Of a stretch of 64,000 nt of DNA, positions 36,201 through 42,200 are shown piece after piece. A program made the translations under genes and the position numbers. Location of the stretch: positions 33,455,651 through 33,519,650 of the forward strand of contig NC_087062.1 in assembly GCF_963678635.1 (NCBI RefSeq), in the 5' to 3' direction. The notes below the pieces were generated by a model. That model ran no database searches and had not been told where the DNA came from. It saw only the letters and a program-made list of their open reading frames with translations. Source of the DNA: Symsagittifera roscoffensis (Eukaryota; Xenacoelomorpha; Acoela; Convolutidae). Within the stretch, counting starts at the first letter, position 1. Each line of letters opens with the position of its first letter.

Positions 36201-39200
36201 AATAAAGGATACCAAGAAATAATGTTTTTTGATTGGAAAATACAACTCGAAAAAATACAACTAACACGAGATTTATCAGATAATACAATGATCTATCAAG
36301 GAATCCGATTACCTTGTAAAAATGATCAAGGTTATTGCGACCCTACAACGAGAACACAAGCAACAATTGTTTGGTTCCCCGAAGATACATGTACAACATT
36401 TCAAGTAGCAAAAATACACGCTCGTATGATAAAATTTCACGAAAAATATTTCATACAATCAATTCCATATGAACAAGTCCATCCATCACGAAAACTAAGT
36501 TCTAATTTTAGAAACATAGACAATATAGAAAACAAATTGACACGTTTCCAAATATATCAAGAAACAGAACTTGCATGTAAATACAGGAATCCACTTCACA
36601 GAACACAATATTCTGAAATATTAGTTGAATACGAAAAAGGATTCGACATGACCACTGGAAAAGTAAAAATCGACCCATATGCCACAGGTCATCCTCTAAA
36701 CGAAGGAACATCCTATATACCAGTTAATTTTGAAAAAAGCAACGGACAACCTGGTGGACATCTAAAACCCCATGACACCAGAAGCACACGCTTACAAGAA
36801 TTATCACTAATGAATACTACATATTTCGGTAATATCCACTATGATATTCATTTAGATATGAAACTAGATTATACAATTAGCCGAATTTTTCAAGAAATGT
36901 CACTCTCCGAATTAGAAACACTACACCACCTATGCGAATTAGAACGAACACAAATATTACAATCACTTGCACTAGCAGTATTAAAAATACCCTATGCAGG
37001 ATACTTATTATCTGGAAATAGATCAAATTTTTTAGACTATGAAGGAAACATCTTATGGTTTTATACTTGTACTAAAAAAGTATCACCACTATACGTTTTT
37101 GAAGATAAACGATGTTATAAAAGAATCCCTATCTTTTATAAGAATAAAGTACATTTCGTGGATACACTTTCACGAAGAACCTATTTCTGGGATACCGCAG
37201 TCCCATGTGGATCAGAAAACAGCCACAATGTAGTACAACTAAACCCTGATGAAAATAAATATTATCTTCTCACTCCATATCCCACATTAATGCAATCACT
37301 CAAAAAATTTTCACCAGAAAGCATTCGCGCTATTGCTCGAAACCCAAATATAGACTTACAATCAATAGGAATCTATTCAAAATCAGATATTCAACATCAC
37401 ATTAGAACACAACAATTCCAAGAATTATTAACACAAATGGACACTATACAAAGACAATCAATAGACCAAAATTTACGCAAACTTGCAGAAACCGCAGGAT
37501 TTGCCGATATCTACACGCAAGACTATAGCGGATATTTTAAAGACATTAAAGATTATATATATCTAAACGGTGAAAAATACCGTCCCCAAGATATATCACC
37601 AATTAACATTTTTAGCTTTGTTACACTCAAAAATGAGATCCTCGATTTTCTAGGATGGCCCTACTACATCTTAGAAAAATTGACTATTTTATACGCAATG
37701 TTTAACTTTATTGGATTTCTTTTCTCACTTTTAAAAGGAATCTACAACACATGTGCTATACACACACAGGTCAATCGACAAGCAAGTGTAGCACGCATAC
37801 TCTTTGCAGGATTTTTCGGAATCTTTTCTACATCTATAAACAAAATTCTTTTAGACGCACAAATAAAGGAATATAACACAAAAATAACAACACGACAAAA
37901 TACATACGACGAAGAACATAACAATGTAGACATAACGCCAACGGCACCACAATTACCACCCCTACCAAATAACCATCCACTATCCCTAGTCCCACGAAAT
38001 TTTCGAAACTTAGCCATCACACATAATCCAAATTTTCGACTCACCACATCACAAAGTCCCATTCAACATATAATGACACACCAGTCACAAGATGATAATA
38101 CTTATGAACAAATTATTGAACAACCCCATACCACCGCTTTTCAGTCTCAAAATAATCATTTTTTTAGCCCACGATGAGCCGCCAACTTGGATCACTACAC
38201 CGATCAAATTCCCACCCAACCAATCTTACCTCCCCAATCCCAATAATACCACTTTTTGCTTTTCCGCCACCCGATTTTCCATCTAGTAATGTAACATCAG
38301 GCATGAATTCCGATACTAATTCACACATCTCAGTTTTATATTCCATCTCACAACTCAATAACCCGAATATTGAAACCCCCGATGAATTTGCCGACTCAGA
38401 ACCATCCCCATCCAATAATTTTCATAACTCTTCTAATTTTTCTCAACCCCCTTTTCAACCCATATTATCCAATAACCCTGACCCAATCACCCTCACACCC
38501 TCTTATGCTTCCCAAGTTACCCCAACCTACTCCTCATACCATTCTGACCAATCATCTCATTCTCCAGACACCCCCCGAATCTCCCCAGAGCTAGATATTT
38601 TTATTACCCTTCAACAACAACCCTACCACCTTAATACCCCAACCATAAACCAAATCTCCTCCACAATAAATTCATCCAACCCCCCTACCCCCACACCCTC
38701 TTCAAATTATACTGAATCATTAGCACCATCATCCACATCAACTGAATCTTCACTCAACACTAATAGAGCTTACCGCACTTTTAAAAGAAAGTTCCCCAAC
38801 CATCCTTTCCCAGCAAAACCAGGAACAGCCCGTGAATACATCAACCACCCCAAGCATACTAACACAAAAGAATTTTTAGCCATCACTTTACCCTCATTCC
38901 CACAATACACCTTAAACACCCCCCACGACACTAACGAAACACGCAACTTCGTAGATGAATACGTTTTAATGCCCACTCTCTCTTGGACCTCATATTATCA
39001 TTTCACTAACCCTCTTTGCTTACCTTTATCTAACACTCACATCGATATAGAGCGAAATACGGACATGCTATATCGACTCACTACACCACTAACACCTAGA
39101 CAATTTACTTACGTTGGATATAAAAAATCACTAAAAACACACACTGCACCTAGAGCTAACGAATATACACTCGAATACTATGATCACAACATCATCAGAG

Positions 39201-42200
39201 CTAACCAAGATCAATTCTTAGACGACGATCGCTTCGCTAATCCACAAATTACCGAGAAATTTTTCATCAAGACACCATATATATTTACACTAAACATCTT
39301 CGACCGAAAGTTTGATCACATTATTTCAGAAGCGCTAACAGACACACAAGCATACGAAAGTTTTAAAGAACGCTTCCAAATATTTTCACTAACCTTTCAT
39401 TTCCTTGCACCACACGAAAGAGATTTACACTGCTCACACGATATTATGTTGCGCACTAAACAAACCCACACATATAGTTATTATCGCTTCATCCAAAATC
39501 ACTTTGACCTCCACACACCCTCTAGACAACCATACCATCGTTTTCAATTCATCAATTCAAAATACACTTCACCATTTTTCCTAAATTTCACATATTGTAT
39601 TAAAGACACTAACCTCCATGGTATTCTTCGTAATTATGACCCCATAACCCAAATGTACATCTTCTGTCCCATCACCAAGACCTTCAACGCCGAAGAATCC
39701 CGACCCTTCCTTATCCCGCACGAGTTTGTACAACCTATAGAAATCCCAATTTTAGAATTCATCCACAACACTAAATTTAATCACAAATTATATAACTTAA
39801 TCCAAAACACACCTTATGAGTTTGCAGTTGGCACTGAAGAACTAACCACTATCAAGGCACTTCAATTGCTTTGGCCACTGCTTCAGACTAAAAATATCAT
39901 CCGCATCTTAGCTAAACTACTAACAACTTCAGAACTAATTCACGACATCTTCCCCCACGGTTTTTTCCCCGACGACTAACAGGTAAGTATGAATTAAATG
40001 AATATTACTAACTAATTAAAATATTAAAAACTTACCATTCTTTATCCATGTTTTCTTTAGATTTTTAGCCTTCATCTGACAACTACCTACAAAAACCACA
40101 AAAGAAAAATAAAAATCGCAAATTTCATCAAACAAATTTCAAAAATTCTATTAATCTCTTACACTTATAAATTTATAAATTTAATACCAATGCAGTAAAT
40201 TCATTTCTAAAATTTTTCCCACAAGCAGTAAATCTAATTATGATGAAAATTTGTAACTTAAAATTCCCCCATAACTAGCAGTAAATTTCCAAATTCTATG
40301 CAGTAAATTAATAAAATGCAATTGCAGTACTAAACTTTTGATATTCTCATTCATTCGCACAGAAATTCTATCCACACTCGCACAGCTCGCCCACGAAGAA
40401 TTGTTTAAAATAATGAATTTCAGTTTCAAGTTTTCACACTCAACAACTCTAACATATAATAACATGTTTCAAACTTTCCTTTAACCCGGTTGGAAAGGAA
40501 TCATATACTAAACAAAACTAACCAACGCAGCTTACTAAATACCACAAATCATAGAATAACAGCATGACTAAGAAAAGGAAACCAACGGTACCCAAACCGG
40601 ATTAACCCAGTTTAAAACTGGATAATTTATTCTTTTGAAGACTATTATAAAGTCTAAGAAAGAAATAATAAAACACAAAAAAGTCGAAAGACAAACCCAT
40701 ACCACGAACAATTTGCTTTTTGGAAAAAGGACATAACCAACAAGACATAAGAAAAACCACAACAAACCCAACATAAAACGTTGTCACATAACAGGACCCC
40801 TCACAAAAACCGCATGAAATCATACTCCCACTCCTGGCCTAACCCACCAGGAAGGACGTCCTGAGCATGCTCTATAGCCGGCCTAACCCACCGCGCTACA
40901 TCCACGCTTTGTGACCACACCTCTATTTTTAATAAGAGCTACTCAAGGGTGAGTAACTCTTCAAAATAACCGAACTAAAACAAAAAGCTTTTGTGAAAAC
41001 AACTAACTAAAATCATAACTAAAAAATATTAAACTAATAAATGTTTTATAAAATGTAAATTACATTATGCAATACATAGATCAGAATACAACACCAAGGA
41101 CGAACATCTAAAGACAAAACGACCCCACTACACTCGAGAGAGAATGACCAACCACAATCGATATGCCACTCACAATCACAACTCAAAGGATTTAGAGTAC
41201 GACTTGACTTCGCAGAAAAGGACTTCATTGAACTAGACCAATGACCACCTCGATGTTCAAGTATACGTACAGATCCGAGTAACCAGGCATCCCCTCCACG
41301 CACAATCTCCACGCCATTCCCAAGCTAGATCAGACACAAAAGAAGTTCTCCACGAAGAACAGAAAAACCTGACATAGCCAACCATTCTGAAATCAGATTT
41401 GAGTTTGTTGCGAAGACTTAGTCGTTGTCACAAGAAGAACACAACGTCTTACGTCTCTAACTCCAGCTTCCTGGAACTTCCCTAACAAAAGAGGAAACGG
41501 AAGAAAATTATGATGTTCGCCAAAAACAAACGTCCATCATCCATCCTTCGAATTGCAGAAGAACTATTCTAAAAAACTATGTAAAACCCGGATGGGTGGA
41601 ACCTGATCTAAACTACATTTTATGATTGGATAATTTAGATATTTTACCAATGTAAAGTATTTAATATTAACCAATCATGATCCATCTAACTAACAACCCA
41701 CTTATTTGTAAGTGCTGAAGTTACTTGTAATTTCAGCACCAGAGAGATTTGAATTTAACTTAGAAATTAGTTGGACTCTCCCGAGCACTTCAGCAGCCGC
41801 AATAAACCAGTATACCCTAGATCTATTGAGCCTAGCAGAGACTAGTTAAACAACCTGAGACTAGATAGTATAAGAGTAAGATTAGGATCGGTATTAGACT
41901 AAGAAGTTGCACGAATCTATCCGGCCGAAAATAAGATAGCGTGACGAGCAGACGGTGTACCCTATCCGAAATTACTCTATGAGTTAACCAACTCGGTCCT
42001 AACTCACTAGTCTTACAATTTCAAACAAAAAATCTGATATTTTCAGACCCGGATTATATGGGTCTTTGAAACCAAAAGGTGATAAATTCATAGAGGGCAG
42101 TGTTGATTATTTGCCTCCTCTCGCCTGTGTAAAAATTTAGCTAAAATTCAAGGTAGATGTTGGGAAAATTAGACATTGAATACAGGCATTTTATGAAATA

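Larger units (their letters stand above)
23080..42006 (+). mobile_element. 18.9-kb envelope-bearing Ty3/gypsy-class LTR retroelement, apparently intact
   Basis: Two 410-bp LTRs (TG...CA) that I read as identical base by base flank a primer-binding site, a 1.25-kb leader and a small basic ORF. A single gag-pol ORF of 2742 codons follows, then two small hydrophobic ORFs, an ATG-less frame of 377 codons, an 872-codon envelope-like ORF and a 601-codon ORF of unknown function. The domain order protease-RT-RNase H-integrase and the GPY module place it in Ty3/gypsy. Length is about two to three times that of most envelope-bearing elements. The coding strand is strikingly A-rich and G-poor. It lies antisense within intron 1 of the protease-homologue gene. 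Confidence 0.95.

Noticed and set aside
41487-41507. Purine run as the polypurine tract of the large element
   Set aside because: It lies about 90 bases from the LTR, and the tract should touch the LTR. I leave the tract unassigned.
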